Notes: generated by a model not told the origin, from the sequence alone. A DNA stretch of 64,000 nt from Flavobacterium potami (GCF_020026915.1 NZ_JAINUY010000004.1:124001-188000); one strand, 5' to 3'. Shown: positions 24,603-33,685, counted from the first letter of the stretch. Numbers and translations: made by a program.

Positions 24603-25063
24603 ATGTCAAACACATTTCATCAAGTTTATATTCAAGTTGTTTTTGCAGTTAAATACAGAGAAGCGGTAATTGAAAACGAATGCAAAAATGAAATATTCAG
24701 CATCATTGGAAATTTAATAAATGAAACAGGTTGTAAAACCTTAATTGTAAATGGTTTTGAAGATCACGTTCATGTCTTTTGGCGCTTAAGCCAACAATCT
24801 CTATTTCAGATTTGATGAAAGCCATAAAAGGAAAATCATCAAGATATATCAACGAAAATAAATTGACAAAACAAAAATTTGAATGGCAAGAAGGTTACGG
24901 CGCTTTTTCTTACAGTAAATCTCAAATTGATTCTGTTTATAAATATATAGCCAATCAGGAACAACATCATAAAAAGCAAAGCTTTCAAGATGAATATCTG
25001 AACTTTCTAAATAAATATAATATTAATTACGATGAAAAATATATATTTGGGAATCTAATATAA
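24603..25063 (+). pseudogene. RAYT (REP-associated tyrosine transposase, IS200-like), one frameshift
   Basis: The first frame (24603-24815) gives the N-terminus with the HUH motif DHVHVF; the second (from about 24779 to 25063) continues LKPTISISDLMKAIKGKSSR and holds YGAFSYSKSQIDSVYKYIAN with the nucleophile Tyr region. Joining them needs one extra T in the TTTT run at 24777-24780; the result is about 153 aa, the length of the intact copy at 43357. So a single-base loss has broken the gene, or the assembly has an error. RAYTs are single-copy Y1 transposases that act on nearby REP hairpins. Confidence 0.85.
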
Positions 25064-25068
25064 CCACT

Positions 25069-25809
25069 ATGAAATTAGCCCCCCTCTTCTTCGTATTGCT
25101 TTTGATCGGATGCCAAAAAACAAGACCTACAGACGCACCTCCAATTGCAGAAATACTTGAACCTCAAGAAATATTAACAATTGCAGATGACGAAAAAATC
25201 ATCAAAACCGATACTATCGGAATTTATACCGATGGAACAGAATCTTCAACAGATTATATTTTAGCACATCTAGTAGATCAAAAAGCAGATCAGGATAGTG
25301 TTGTTACCGTAAAATACCGATTAGATTTTTATCAAAATAAAACGAAGACTGCTTCTTCTGGAATTGCCATTAAAGGTTTTGAAAAAGGTTCAGAATGGAT
25401 GGCTTCTTACGGACTGACTTCAGATAACGCCAAAAATTCTCCATTTTTACAAATCTCCGTTGGATATCCAGCTTGTGGTTATTCGCATGAAAATTATTTA
25501 TATTATCTAAAAAATAAAGATTTGCAATTGGTACACCAATGGAGCACCATGTCAGACAGCGGCTGGGGTAATTGGCTGGAAATCATCAATCCAGGTAAAA
25601 ATTCTGATCCAAAATCTTTTTATTGCAAAACTGTTGCATTTGTCCCAGATGATGAAAATGAGAACCTTGATATGGGAATCCTAACTTATTCTGATTCAAT
25701 TGCTTTTGAATTAAAAGGCAATCAATGGAAAAAGAATTTACTCTCTGCAAAAGACAAAGCATACTTCGAAAAGAAAATGACTTTTGATCAATTTAATAGT
25801 CAAGAATAA
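25069..25809 (+). CDS. Lipoprotein of unknown function
   Basis: 246 aa. The N-terminus has a lipobox (FVLLLIGC) with lipidated Cys at residue 15, followed by a Pro-rich acidic linker. The mature domain is beta-rich (IIKTDTIGIYTDGTESSTDY, KYRLDFYQNK, WGNWLEIINPGKNSD) without a recognised family. Starts five bases after the broken RAYT, but probably reads from its own or an upstream promoter. Confidence 0.75.
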   Translation: MKLAPLFFVLLLIGCQKTRPTDAPPIAEILEPQEILTIADDEKIIKTDTIGIYTDGTESSTDYILAHLVDQKADQDSVVTVKYRLDFYQNKTKTASSGIAIKGFEKGSEWMASYGLTSDNAKNSPFLQISVGYPACGYSHENYLYYLKNKDLQLVHQWSTMSDSGWGNWLEIINPGKNSDPKSFYCKTVAFVPDDENENLDMGILTYSDSIAFELKGNQWKKNLLSAKDKAYFEKKMTFDQFNSQE

Positions 25810-25856
25810 AACTGTCTAGAGCGCTTATTCAAACTCTTTCTAAAATAAATTCTTTC

Positions 25857-25864
25857 TAACTTTG
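25857..25864 (+). promoter_or_regulatory. -7 element of the fumarase gene
   Basis: TAACTTTG (TAnnTTTG) lies 16 bases before ATG 25880; the upstream TTTC is a weak -33. Confidence 0.5.
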
Positions 25865-25879
25865 TGAAAAAACAAAGCA

Positions 25880-27484
25880 ATGATTGATTTTATATACCAA
25901 GATCCTTATCCGATCTTAAAGGATGATACGCAGTACCGCAAAATCACTTCAGATTTTGTGAAAGTAGAACAGTTTGGAGAACGTGAAGTTTTGACCGTAG
26001 ATCCAAAAGGTTTAGAATTATTGGCTGAAGAAGCTTTGACTGATGTTTCGTTTATGTTGAGAACGACACATTTACAAAAATTAAGAAAAATCCTTGATGA
26101 TCCTGAAGCAACAGACAATGATCGTTTCGTAGCTTACAATTTACTTCAAAATGCTTCTGTAGCTGCTGAAGGTCAGTTGCCAAGTTGCCAAGACACAGGA
26201 ACAGCAATTGTAATGGCTAAAAAAGGTGAAAGTATCTTCACAGGTGTTGATGATGCAGAATGGTTAAGCCGTGGAATTTTTAATACTTATCAAAAAAGAA
26301 ATTTACGTTATTCGCAGATTGTTCCGATTTCGATGTTTGAAGAAAAGAATTCAGGATCAAATCTTCCGGCACAAATCGATATTTATGCTAAAAAAGGAGC
26401 TTCTTACGAATTTTTGTTCATGGCAAAAGGCGGAGGATCTGCAAACAAAACATACTTATACCAACAGACAAAATCGTTGTTGAATGAAAAATCTTTAGAC
26501 GAGTTCATTCGTACTAAAATCAAAGATTTAGGAACTTCTGCTTGTCCTCCATACCACTTAGCTTTGGTAATTGGTGGAACTTCTGCGGAAGCGAACTTAA
26601 GCGCTGTTAAAAAAGCATCTGCAGGATATTACGATCATCTTCCAACTTCAGGAAACATGTCTGGCCAGGCTTTTCGTGATTTTGAATGGGAAGAAAGAGT
26701 TCAGAAAATCTGCCAAGAAAGTGCGATTGGAGCACAGTTTGGAGGAAAATATTTCACGCACGACGTTCGTGTAATCCGTTTGCCTCGTCACGCGGCTTCT
26801 TGTCCAGTTGGATTGGGTGTTTCTTGTTCTGCGGACAGAAACATTAAAGGAAAAATTACAAAAGACGGAATTTTTGTGGAGCAGTTAGAGGTAAATCCTA
26901 AACAGTTCTTACCAGAAACAGCACCGCATTTAGAAGCTCCTGTCGAAATTGATTTAGATCAGCCTATGGCAGATATTTTAGCAAAATTGTCTCAATATCC
27001 AGTTAAAACCCGCCTAAAATTAAACGGAACTGTAATTGTTGCAAGAGATATTGCTCACGCAAAAATCAAAGAATTATTAGACGCCGGAAAACCAATGCCG
27101 GATTATTTTAAAAATCACCCTGTTTACTACGCTGGACCAGCAAAAACCCCAGACGGAATGGCTTCAGGAAGTTTCGGACCAACAACAGCGGGTCGTATGG
27201 ACGTTTATGTAGACGAATTCCAGAAAAATGGCGGAAGTATGATTATGTTGGCTAAAGGAAACCGTACCAAACAAGTTACTGATGCCTGCAACAAATACGG
27301 CGGATTCTACTTAGGTTCTATTGGAGGTCCTGCTGCAATTTTAGCTCAGGATAACATTCTAAAGGTTGAAGTTGTTGATTTTGAAGAGTTAGGAATGGAA
27401 GCGGTTCGTAAAATCACTGTTAAAGATTTCCCTGCTTTTATTATTACAGATGATAAAGGAAATGATTTCTTCGCTAATTTGTAG
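25880..27484 (+). CDS. fumA: Fumarate hydratase class I (Fe-S)
   Basis: Converts fumarate to malate in the TCA cycle using a [4Fe-4S] cluster. 534 aa, the full two-domain class I length. Cluster Cys are in PSCQDTGTA, in [19 protein letters not shown] and in [10 protein letters not shown] (a second Cys nearby). The C-terminal beta-domain has [30 protein letters not shown] and [11 protein letters not shown], all hallmarks. A -7 box precedes it. Whether the symbol is fumA or fumB by local convention cannot be told. Confidence 0.95.
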   Translation: MIDFIYQDPYPILKDDTQYRKITSDFVKVEQFGEREVLTVDPKGLELLAEEALTDVSFMLRTTHLQKLRKILDDPEATDNDRFVAYNLLQNASVAAEGQLPSCQDTGTAIVMAKKGESIFTGVDDAEWLSRGIFNTYQKRNLRYSQIVPISMFEEKNSGSNLPAQIDIYAKKGASYEFLFMAKGGGSANKTYLYQQTKSLLNEKSLDEFIRTKIKDLGTSACPPYHLALVIGGTSAEANLSAVKKASAGYYDHLPTSGNMSGQAFRDFEWEERVQKICQESAIGAQFGGKYFTHDVRVIRLPRHAASCPVGLGVSCSADRNIKGKITKDGIFVEQLEVNPKQFLPETAPHLEAPVEIDLDQPMADILAKLSQYPVKTRLKLNGTVIVARDIAHAKIKELLDAGKPMPDYFKNHPVYYAGPAKTPDGMASGSFGPTTAGRMDVYVDEFQKNGGSMIMLAKGNRTKQVTDACNKYGGFYLGSIGGPAAILAQDNILKVEVVDFEELGMEAVRKITVKDFPAFIITDDKGNDFFANL

Positions 27485-27490
27485 TTTTTC

Positions 27491-27614
27491 TTAACCGCAA
27501 AGAACGCAAGGATTTACGCAAAGTTCGCAAAGAAAAAAACCGTCCTATTTGGACGGTTTTTCTTTTTTTATGGTAGCGTGCCTTGCGTCAAACCTTGCGT
27601 TCTTTGCGGTTAAA
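27491..27614. repeat. Long inverted repeat of CGCAAAG words around a terminator
   Basis: Left arm 27491-27532 (TTAACCGCAAAGAACGCAAG and so on) and right arm 27581-27614 (ending CTTTGCGGTTAA) are imperfect reverse complements. Inside lies the terminator at 27533-27562. The same word family recurs at 56941-57036. Confidence 0.85.
27533..27562. terminator. Terminator between convergent fumarase and PAS genes
   Basis: AAAAAACCGTCC, loop TATTT, GGACGGTTTTT: usable in both directions, as expected between convergent genes. Confidence 0.85.
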
Positions 27615-27620
27615 CAAAAG

Positions 27621-28121
27621 CTAAGCACTTAAATCCTCTTTTTCGAAAGCCATAAAGTGCGATATTTCGCCTTTTAGGTTATAAACAGGAGAAGCATCTA
27701 TTTTACATTTATACGTTTTTCCGTTTTTTCTATAGTTTTCAATTGTTTTTACAAAAGGAACTTTCTTTTTTAGAGCTTCCCTAATTTCTTTCAAATCTCT
27801 TTGTGAAGTAGCTGGCCCTTGAAACATTTTTGGTGTTTTGCCTAGAATTTCTTCTTCTTTAAAACCAGTCATCTTTTTTATTCCGCTTGACGCGAAAACT
27901 ATTTTCAATTCCAGGTCAGTAACCACAACAACTTCTTCTTTAATTCTTTCCTTAATATTGAGTTTTTGTTCATCCCAAGTAAATTGGCTTGAAATTTCAT
28001 TTAGTTTTTTTAAATCAATAGCAAGTGCTTTCAATTCATTAATATATTCATAATGAAAATCCCATGCGAGAATTGGAACTGAATTTCGTTGTAAAAAATC
28101 GTCCGAGTTAGTATTTTTCAT
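27621..28121 (-). CDS. PAS-domain protein with LOV-like sequence but no photoactive Cys
   Basis: 166 aa. Residues 1-55 are an amphipathic helical region; the PAS domain covers about 60-163 (VVVTDLELKIVFASSGIKKM, TGFKEEEILGKTPKMFQGP, NYRKNGKTYKCKIDASPVYN). The block GKTPKMFQGPATS aligns with the LOV motif GxNCRFLQGPxT, but the Cys (after N) is replaced by Pro, so flavin-Cys photochemistry is not expected. There is no output domain, so it may act as a sensor subunit for another protein. Convergent with fumarase. Confidence 0.8.
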   Translation of the reverse strand: MKNTNSDDFLQRNSVPILAWDFHYEYINELKALAIDLKKLNEISSQFTWDEQKLNIKERIKEEVVVVTDLELKIVFASSGIKKMTGFKEEEILGKTPKMFQGPATSQRDLKEIREALKKKVPFVKTIENYRKNGKTYKCKIDASPVYNLKGEISHFMAFEKEDLSA

Positions 28122-28218
28122 AATAAACTTTTTAGATAATCAACAAATCTTTACTCAAAGATAGAGGAAAAATCTTGTTATTAAAAATAGATCCTCCTAT
28201 TTTAAGTCCAACACATTA

Positions 28219-29301
28219 TCAAAATGTAAACTTTAACTGTACTACCACTGCTTTTTTAACTTCATTATTCAAATTGCTGAGCGAAATACCGAGCAATCTA
28301 ACCGAATCTTTCATTTTTTCTTGATATAATAATTCTTTAATATTTTCCATAATCAAACTTTTATCTGAAATAAAATAGGGAAGCGTTTTACTTCTTGTCT
28401 GTTGCGAAAAATCACTATATTTTATTTTTAAAGTTATTGTCTTTCCTGAAAGCTTATGTCTTTCCAAACGTTTTTCGAGTTGAGCTGCAATTCTTTCCAG
28501 CTGTTCCATCATAAAAATTTCTGAAGATAAATTCACATCAAAAGTATGTTCAGCCGCAACCGATTTTGTAATTCTCGACGATTTTACTTCACTATTATGA
28601 ATGCCACGAACCACATGATAATAGAAAACTCCAGATTTCCCGAAATGCTTTTCTAGAAACTCTAATGATTTGCTTTTTAAATCTGTTCCTGTAAAAATGC
28701 CCAGTTGATACATTTTTTCGGTGGTAACTTTCCCGACACCATAAAATTTCCGAATTGGCAAAGCTTCCAGAAAATCTTCCACTTCATCAGGATTTACCGT
28801 TTTCTGTCCGTTTGGTTTGTTGTAATCGCTGGCAATTTTGGCAACGAATTTATTGATTGAAATTCCCGCAGAAGCCGTTAAACCTACTTCATTAAAAATT
28901 CTTGCTCTAATTTCCTCTGCCAATAAACTTGCGCTCGGACTTCCTTTTTTATTTTTGGTAACATCTAAATAGGCTTCGTCAAGCGAAAGAGGCTCAACCA
29001 AATCGGTATATTCATTAAAGATTTTATGAATTTTGGCTGAAATTTCTTTGTAACGATCAAATCTTGGACGAACAAAAATAATATCTGGACAATATTTTTT
29101 TGCCAAAACCCCACTGATGGCGCTTCGAACTCCGAACTTTCTTGCCTCATAACTTGCTGCCGAAACCACTCCTCTATTTTCTGAACCACCAACTGCAACA
29201 GGTTTACCACGAAGTTCAGGATTGTCCATTTGTTCTACCGACGCATAAAAAGCATCCATGTCAATATGAATAATTTTGCGATATGTGGGCATTTCAGACA
29301 T
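28219..29301 (-). CDS. dinB: DNA polymerase IV (Y-family)
   Basis: Error-prone translesion polymerase, 360 aa. The catalytic motifs are HIDMDAFYASVEQ (first metal Asp) and SLDEAYLDVT (Asp-Glu pair). AGISINKFVAKIASDYNKPN and RKFYGVGKVTTEKMYQLGIF cover thumb and helix-hairpin-helix. The C-terminus is a little-finger domain without a clear QxxLF clamp motif at the end. ATG 29301 or 29292 could be the start; a TAAATTTG element on the minus strand at 29306-29313 would give a very short or absent leader. Confidence 0.93.
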   Translation of the reverse strand: MSEMPTYRKIIHIDMDAFYASVEQMDNPELRGKPVAVGGSENRGVVSAASYEARKFGVRSAISGVLAKKYCPDIIFVRPRFDRYKEISAKIHKIFNEYTDLVEPLSLDEAYLDVTKNKKGSPSASLLAEEIRARIFNEVGLTASAGISINKFVAKIASDYNKPNGQKTVNPDEVEDFLEALPIRKFYGVGKVTTEKMYQLGIFTGTDLKSKSLEFLEKHFGKSGVFYYHVVRGIHNSEVKSSRITKSVAAEHTFDVNLSSEIFMMEQLERIAAQLEKRLERHKLSGKTITLKIKYSDFSQQTRSKTLPYFISDKSLIMENIKELLYQEKMKDSVRLLGISLSNLNNEVKKAVVVQLKFTF

Positions 29302-29408
29302 GCTACAAATTTACAGCGGAAAGCAATAAAAAAGCGCTTCAAATAGTTATAAATAGTATCAATTTTTAAAGAATATAAATTAGGTGGGTTCAAACCAATA
29401 ATTCTTTT

Positions 29409-29416
29409 TATTTTTG
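29409..29416 (+). promoter_or_regulatory. -7 element of the phosphoesterase gene
   Basis: TATTTTTG (TAnnTTTG) lies 25 bases before ATG 29441; no clear -33 partner. Confidence 0.45.
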
Positions 29417-29440
29417 TTCTTCTACTCGAAAAATTAAATA

Positions 29441-30175
29441 ATGAGAACATTTGTTATAGGTGACATTCACGGCGGATTACTTGCACTGCAACAAGTGTTG
29501 GAAAGAGCCGAAGTTACCACAGAAGATACTCTAATTTTTTTGGGCGATTACGTTGACGGCTGGAGTCAGTCTGTTGAAGTGATCGACTATTTGATCGATT
29601 TGAAAAGCAGACAAAACTGCATCTGCATAAGAGGGAATCATGATCAGCTGGCTTTGGATTGGCTCGAAGAAAGAAATGATGATTTTGACGAGGAAATGTG
29701 GTACAAACATGGCGGAAAAGCTACTGTTGAAGGATATGCCAAAATTTCTCCTGAAAAAAAGAAAACCCATATCGAATTTCTGGAAAATCTTCAGGATTAT
29801 TATCTTGATGATCAAAATCGTCTGTTTGTTCATGCCGGTTTTACCAATTTAAATGGTGTAAAATGGGAGTATTTTCCGAAACTATTTTATTGGGACAGAA
29901 CACTTTGGGAGTCTGCACTTGCTTTAGACCCAAAATTAAAGGAAGACGATGTACACTATCCGAAAAGATTTACCGTTTATAAAGAAGTTTACATCGGTCA
30001 TACGCCTGTTACCAGAATTGGGAAAACTGTTCCTGTGAATAAAGCATGTGTTTGGAATGTCGATACAGGTGCTGCCTTTAGAGGTCCATTGACTATTTTG
30101 AACGTTGACACCAAGGAATACTGGCAAAGCGAACCGTTAAACGAATTGTATTTTAACGAAAAAGGTAGGAATTAA
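29441..30175 (+). CDS. Calcineurin-like metallophosphoesterase (PrpA/ApaH-like)
   Basis: Two-metal phosphatase, 244 aa. The full motif set is visible: GDIHG (residues 7-11), LGDYVDGW, GNHDQ and the downstream His in VHAGF and YIGHTPV. This pattern fits PPP-type serine/threonine or diadenosine-polyphosphate phosphatases. The substrate is not evident. Divergent from dinB and followed by the outer-membrane protein gene after 51 bases. Confidence 0.88.
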   Translation: MRTFVIGDIHGGLLALQQVLERAEVTTEDTLIFLGDYVDGWSQSVEVIDYLIDLKSRQNCICIRGNHDQLALDWLEERNDDFDEEMWYKHGGKATVEGYAKISPEKKKTHIEFLENLQDYYLDDQNRLFVHAGFTNLNGVKWEYFPKLFYWDRTLWESALALDPKLKEDDVHYPKRFTVYKEVYIGHTPVTRIGKTVPVNKACVWNVDTGAAFRGPLTILNVDTKEYWQSEPLNELYFNEKGRN

Positions 30176-30226
30176 TTGATATAAAATTTATTTTTGCCTA
30201 AGCAAAATAATTAATATTTAAAGTTT

Positions 30227-30753
30227 ATGAAAAAAGTTTTTACACTCTTGTTTTTAGTATCATTCGGATTTATTAATGCACAAAGCGCCTTTACTGGAAA
30301 AGGTGATACAAGAGTAAATGTTGGGGCAAATCTTCAAGATGGTGGTTCTGGAATTCAGGGATCTATAGATTTTGGTTTAGGAGAAAATTTCTCATTTGGT
30401 TTTGTTGCTAATTACCTACTTGGAGTGGATAATTTTCCGGCTTTTATAATGGAAATACAACCTCTTATACTGAAGCAAAACCAGATTTTGGTGACCGTTT
30501 TGATGCAAAAGCAAGAATTAACGCGAACTTATCTAGCGTAATTGGCGTGGAGCAATTAGATGTCTACCCTGGATTAAGTTTAGGTTTACATAATTTTGGT
30601 GCCCACGTTGGTGGTCGTTATTTCTTCACTGACGGATTCGGAGTTTTCACAGAAATCGGTTTTCCAATTGCAAAATACGGTTCAAACAATGATCCATTTT
30701 ATCATTTGAATAATCAGGCTACTTTTAGTTTAGGAGCTTCTTTCAACTTGTAG
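30227..30753 (+). pseudogene. Small outer-membrane beta-barrel protein, frameshifted
   Basis: The first frame begins with a signal peptide (residues 1-18 ending NAQ) and barrel strands (FSFGFVANYLLG), then runs out of sense after about 30437. From 30439 the other frame reads GFYNGNTTSYTEAKPDF and continues into LGLHNFGAHVGGRYFFTDGF and the terminal strand FSLGASFNL. One missing base at 30433-30440 (TTTTCCGG) explains it. The restored protein would be about 175 aa and intact at both ends, so the lesion is recent or an assembly error. Confidence 0.82.
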
Positions 30754-30760
30754 TTTTTAA

Positions 30761-30890
30761 AAGTTGCTGAGATGCTGAGATACTAAGTTACTAAGACTTA
30801 AAAAAACCGCTTTTAGCGGTTTTTTTCTTTTTTTATAAAATCTACTTACAACTTGCACTCTTAGCAACTTAGTATCTCAGCATCTTAGAA
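30761..30890. repeat. Long inverted repeat of CTAAG/GAGATGCT words around a terminator
   Basis: Left arm 30761-30799 (AAGTTGCTGAGATGCTGAGA and so on) pairs with right arm 30860-30890 (CTTAGCAACTTAGTATCTCA and so on). The same words recur at 45268-45420 and singly at 56880-56917. Confidence 0.85.
30800..30827. terminator. Terminator between convergent outer-membrane gene and scoB
   Basis: AAAAAAACCGC, loop TTTTA, GCGGTTTTTTT; symmetric and usable on both strands. Confidence 0.85.
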
Positions 30891-30899
30891 TTCTTAGAA

Positions 30900-31556
30900 T
30901 TAAATCACCATCTCAGGAATTTCGCCTTCAATTATCAAATCAGCTTCGGTTGAAGCGATGATGTGCTCGACTGAGACACCTGGCGCTCGTTCTAAGAGCT
31001 TAAAACCTTTTTCTGTTACTTCGAGAACTGCAAGCTCAGTTACAACCTTTTTAACGCATCCTACGCCTGTTAATGGTAAAGTGCATCTTTTTAAAATTTT
31101 TGACTCGCCTGCTTTGTTCACGTGCATCATCGCTACAATGATATTTTCGGCAGAAGCCACCAAATCCATTGCGCCTCCCATTCCTTTTACCATTTTGCCC
31201 GGAATTTTCCAGTTGGCTATATCTCCATTTTCAGAAACTTCCATTGCTCCCAAAATAGTCAAATCTACTTTTTGGCTGCGGATCATTCCGAAACTGAAAG
31301 CCGAATCGAAGAAGCTGGCACCTGGAAGCGTTGTAATGGTTTGCTTTCCTGCGTTAATAATATCGGCATCTTCTTCTCCTTCAAAAGGAAAAGGTCCCAT
31401 ACCAAGAACCCCATTTTCACTTTGGAATTCAACTGCTATATCTTCTCGAACATAATTCGCAACCAACGTCGGAATTCCAATTCCTAGATTTACGAAATAA
31501 CGGTCCTTTACCTCTTTTGCAATTCGCTTTGCTATATCTTCTTTACTAAGTGCCAT
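30900..31556 (-). CDS. scoB: 3-oxoacid CoA-transferase subunit B
   Basis: Beta subunit of succinyl-CoA:3-oxoacid CoA-transferase, used in ketone-body or acetoacetate use. 218 aa, normal length. NLGIGIPTLVANYV is the N-terminal glycine loop and SENGVLGMGPFP holds the catalytic Glu (the SENG motif). LPLTGVGCVKKVVTELAV is a conserved C-terminal block. Its partner scoA lies about 1.3 kb upstream, separated by a beta-lactamase gene, which is unusual because the two are normally adjacent. Confidence 0.93.
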   Translation of the reverse strand: MALSKEDIAKRIAKEVKDRYFVNLGIGIPTLVANYVREDIAVEFQSENGVLGMGPFPFEGEEDADIINAGKQTITTLPGASFFDSAFSFGMIRSQKVDLTILGAMEVSENGDIANWKIPGKMVKGMGGAMDLVASAENIIVAMMHVNKAGESKILKRCTLPLTGVGCVKKVVTELAVLEVTEKGFKLLERAPGVSVEHIIASTEADLIIEGEIPEMVI

Positions 31557-31573
31557 AATTTTTTAATGTGTCT

Positions 31574-31838
31574 TTTTAATGTGTCAATTAGTCAATTTGA
31601 TAATTAGATAATGCTTTCGCAATCTGAAAGAATTGTCTAATTATCTGTATTATTTCAATGTGTCAATTTGTGAATTTGCTAATTAGAGAATTCTTTTCAC
31701 AATCTGAAGAAATTATCCAATTGCCAAATTGTCTAATTATCTGTATTATTTTCAATGTATCAATTTGTGAATTTGCCAATTAGAGAATTCTTTTCGCATT
31801 GTCAAGTAATTATCTAATTGCCACATTTTCTAATTATC
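31574..31838. repeat. Three tandem copies of a 90-95-base AT-rich repeat
   Basis: Unit 1 (about 31574-31652), unit 2 (31653-31749) and unit 3 (31750-31838) share AATGTGTCAATTTGTGAATT, TAATTAGAGAATTCTTTTC and GTCTAATTATCTGTATTA. A related block lies on the other side of the beta-lactamase gene at 32724-32855. Confidence 0.8.
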
Positions 31839-32720
31839 TCAATTATTAAAATAACTCCAGACTGCTTTTGTTATATCTGCAATTATCTTTTCTGTATCTT
31901 CTCTTTTCTCTGTGATATCTTTCAAATAAACCGACAGAATGAAATGTTTTCCGTTTGGAAGCTTTACAATTCCAATGTCGTTCATTGCTACTCTCAAATT
32001 AGCATCATTAGTTCCAGAAATTCCAGTTCTGTGTGCTAATTCAGTGTTTTCAGGAAGTCCGGCTTTCATCCAAGTAAGACCTCTTGAGGTTTCAACCATT
32101 ATTTGATACAAATACTTTGTTGTATCTTCTTTTAAAACTTCACCTTTAAAAAACTTCTCCAGCAATTCTGTGGTTGCCAGCGGAGTTGTGGTATTGACAT
32201 AAAGATTTTTCCAAGTCCTCATTTGATCTTCGTTCATTTTAATAACGAAATCCTTGATTCCCTGATCATTTATAAACTTCTGAATGTACTTTGTACCGCC
32301 AACTAAATTGATCAAAATGTCGCAACCATTATTGTCACTATGTGAAACCGTGTAACGAAGTATTTTATCCAAAGTCAAACTTATATTTCCTTCTGGATAT
32401 TCTTCTTTCATAGGACTCCATGTATCTTCCTTCAAATCTTTCTTTTTTATAAAGATTTCTTGTGAAAGATTGAATTTTCCTTCGTCAACTTTATGCAAAA
32501 CTGCCAAAGCAATATGAAATTTAAACACGCTCATCATTGGCATTTTCAAATTTCCATTAATACTCAAAGTATCCTTATTTTCAACACCTTTTACAGAAAC
32601 ACCCACAGTAACGCTTTTACTCGAAATGATTTGTTTCAATTGATTTCGAAGTTCAATTGTACTTTGAGAAAAAGCTTGAAACGATAAGAACGAAAAAAGA
32701 ACTATACTAAATCTTGTCAT
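31839..32720 (-). CDS. Class A beta-lactamase (CfxA/PER/VEB-like subgroup)
   Basis: Secreted serine beta-lactamase, 293 aa. The signal peptide runs to about residue 18 (FQAFSQ). The active-site SxxK is Ser64-Val-Phe-Lys67; SDN is Ser128-Asp-Asn130; the KTG triad is present as RTG (AHRTGISG). The omega loop NEDQMRTWKN resembles the NEAQM-type loop of PER-like enzymes, with no Asn at the usual 170 position. The CxxD after SDN (NGCDIL) also fits this Bacteroidota subgroup. ATG 32720 is chosen over a TTG at 32747. It lies between scoB and scoA and is flanked on both sides by related repeats. Confidence 0.9.
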   Translation of the reverse strand: MTRFSIVLFSFLSFQAFSQSTIELRNQLKQIISSKSVTVGVSVKGVENKDTLSINGNLKMPMMSVFKFHIALAVLHKVDEGKFNLSQEIFIKKKDLKEDTWSPMKEEYPEGNISLTLDKILRYTVSHSDNNGCDILINLVGGTKYIQKFINDQGIKDFVIKMNEDQMRTWKNLYVNTTTPLATTELLEKFFKGEVLKEDTTKYLYQIMVETSRGLTWMKAGLPENTELAHRTGISGTNDANLRVAMNDIGIVKLPNGKHFILSVYLKDITEKREDTEKIIADITKAVWSYFNN

Positions 32721-32723
32721 ATT

Positions 32724-32855
32724 TTTTAATGTGTCAATTGGGGGCAATGTGTTAATTAGTCAATTTGATAATTAGAAAATGAGGCAATTAGATAATTTGA
32801 TAATTTTTCGCAATCTAAGATAATTATCTAATTGCCTCATTTTCTAATTGTCTAA
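32724..32855. repeat. AT-rich repeat between beta-lactamase and scoA
   Basis: Contains AATGTGTCAATTGG, GTTAATTAGTCAATTTGATA and an internal inverted pair (GAGGCAATTAGATAATTTGA against AATTATCTAATTGCCTC). Related to the tandem units at 31574-31838. It overlaps the stop codon of scoA. Confidence 0.75.
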
Positions 32856-33553
32856 TTTCTAGCTCTCACTGTTCGTTGCTCGATTCTTTTCTCGAATTTT
32901 TCTCCTTGAAAGATACGCTGTACCATAATTCCAGGAATATGAATTTGATTTGGATCTAAAGTTCCAACAGGAACCAACTCTTCCACTTCTGCAATTGTGA
33001 TTTTTCCAGCACCAGCCATACAAGCGTTGAAGTTTCTTGCAGTTCCTTTAAAAATCAGATTTCCTGCTTCATCGCCTTTCCAAGCCTTTACAATTGCAAA
33101 GTCAGCTTTAAAAGCTTCTTCCATAATGTGCATTTTGCCGTTGAATTCACGAGCTTCTTTTCCTTCTGCAACTTCGGTTCCATAACCTGCAGGTGTAAAG
33201 AAAGCTGGAATACCTGCTTGTGCGGCCCGGCAACGTTCTGCTAGAGTTCCTTGAGGAGTCAATTCAACTTCTAATTCTCCTGAAAGCATTTGACGTTCGA
33301 ATTCCGCGTTTTCTCCCACATAAGAAGAAATCATTTTTTTGATTTGCTTTTTCTGGAGCAACAATCCCAAACCAAAATCATCAACTCCTGCATTGTTTGA
33401 AATACAAGTCAAATCTGAAATTGAAGTGTTTACCAAAGCCGCAATTGTATTTTCTGGAATACCGCATAATCCAAAACCTCCAAACATGATCGTCATGCCG
33501 CTTTCGATTCCGTTAATAGCTTCCTGAACGTTATTTACTTTTTTTGTTATCAT
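32852..33553 (-). CDS. scoA: 3-oxoacid CoA-transferase subunit A
   Basis: Alpha subunit, 233 aa. [17 protein letters not shown] is the N-terminal glycine-rich loop, [24 protein letters not shown] sequence (here [20 protein letters not shown]) is the conserved C-terminal block, and [15 protein letters not shown] is in the middle. Together with scoB it moves CoA between succinyl-CoA and acetoacetate. The stop falls inside the repeat that separates it from the beta-lactamase gene. Confidence 0.93.
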   Translation of the reverse strand: MITKKVNNVQEAINGIESGMTIMFGGFGLCGIPENTIAALVNTSISDLTCISNNAGVDDFGLGLLLQKKQIKKMISSYVGENAEFERQMLSGELEVELTPQGTLAERCRAAQAGIPAFFTPAGYGTEVAEGKEAREFNGKMHIMEEAFKADFAIVKAWKGDEAGNLIFKGTARNFNACMAGAGKITIAEVEELVPVGTLDPNQIHIPGIMVQRIFQGEKFEKRIEQRTVRARN

Positions 33554-33644
33554 AACAAACTATCTTTATTACTGTATATTTTTGATAAAAATAAGATTTT
33601 TAGATTAAATTATAACGATTTCGTAAAAATAAAACCCAAATAAA

Positions 33645-33685
33645 AATCCCTTTACGAATCTTTTGAAAAGAGTTGTAAAGGGATT
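33645..33685 (-). terminator. Terminator downstream of the PBP1A operon
   Basis: Arms AATCCCTTTAC and GTAAAGGGATT; read on the minus strand the stem is followed by TTTATTT, 35 bases after the PBP1A stop. Confidence 0.75.

Noticed and set aside
24770..24785. Programmed -1 frameshift in the RAYT gene
   Set aside because: The TTTT site does not give two good tRNA pairings after slipping, and IS200-like transposases do not use frameshifting. A one-base loss is simpler.
30958..31487. Plus-strand ORFs of 165 and 121 aa
   Set aside because: Antisense of scoB, which has full family motifs.
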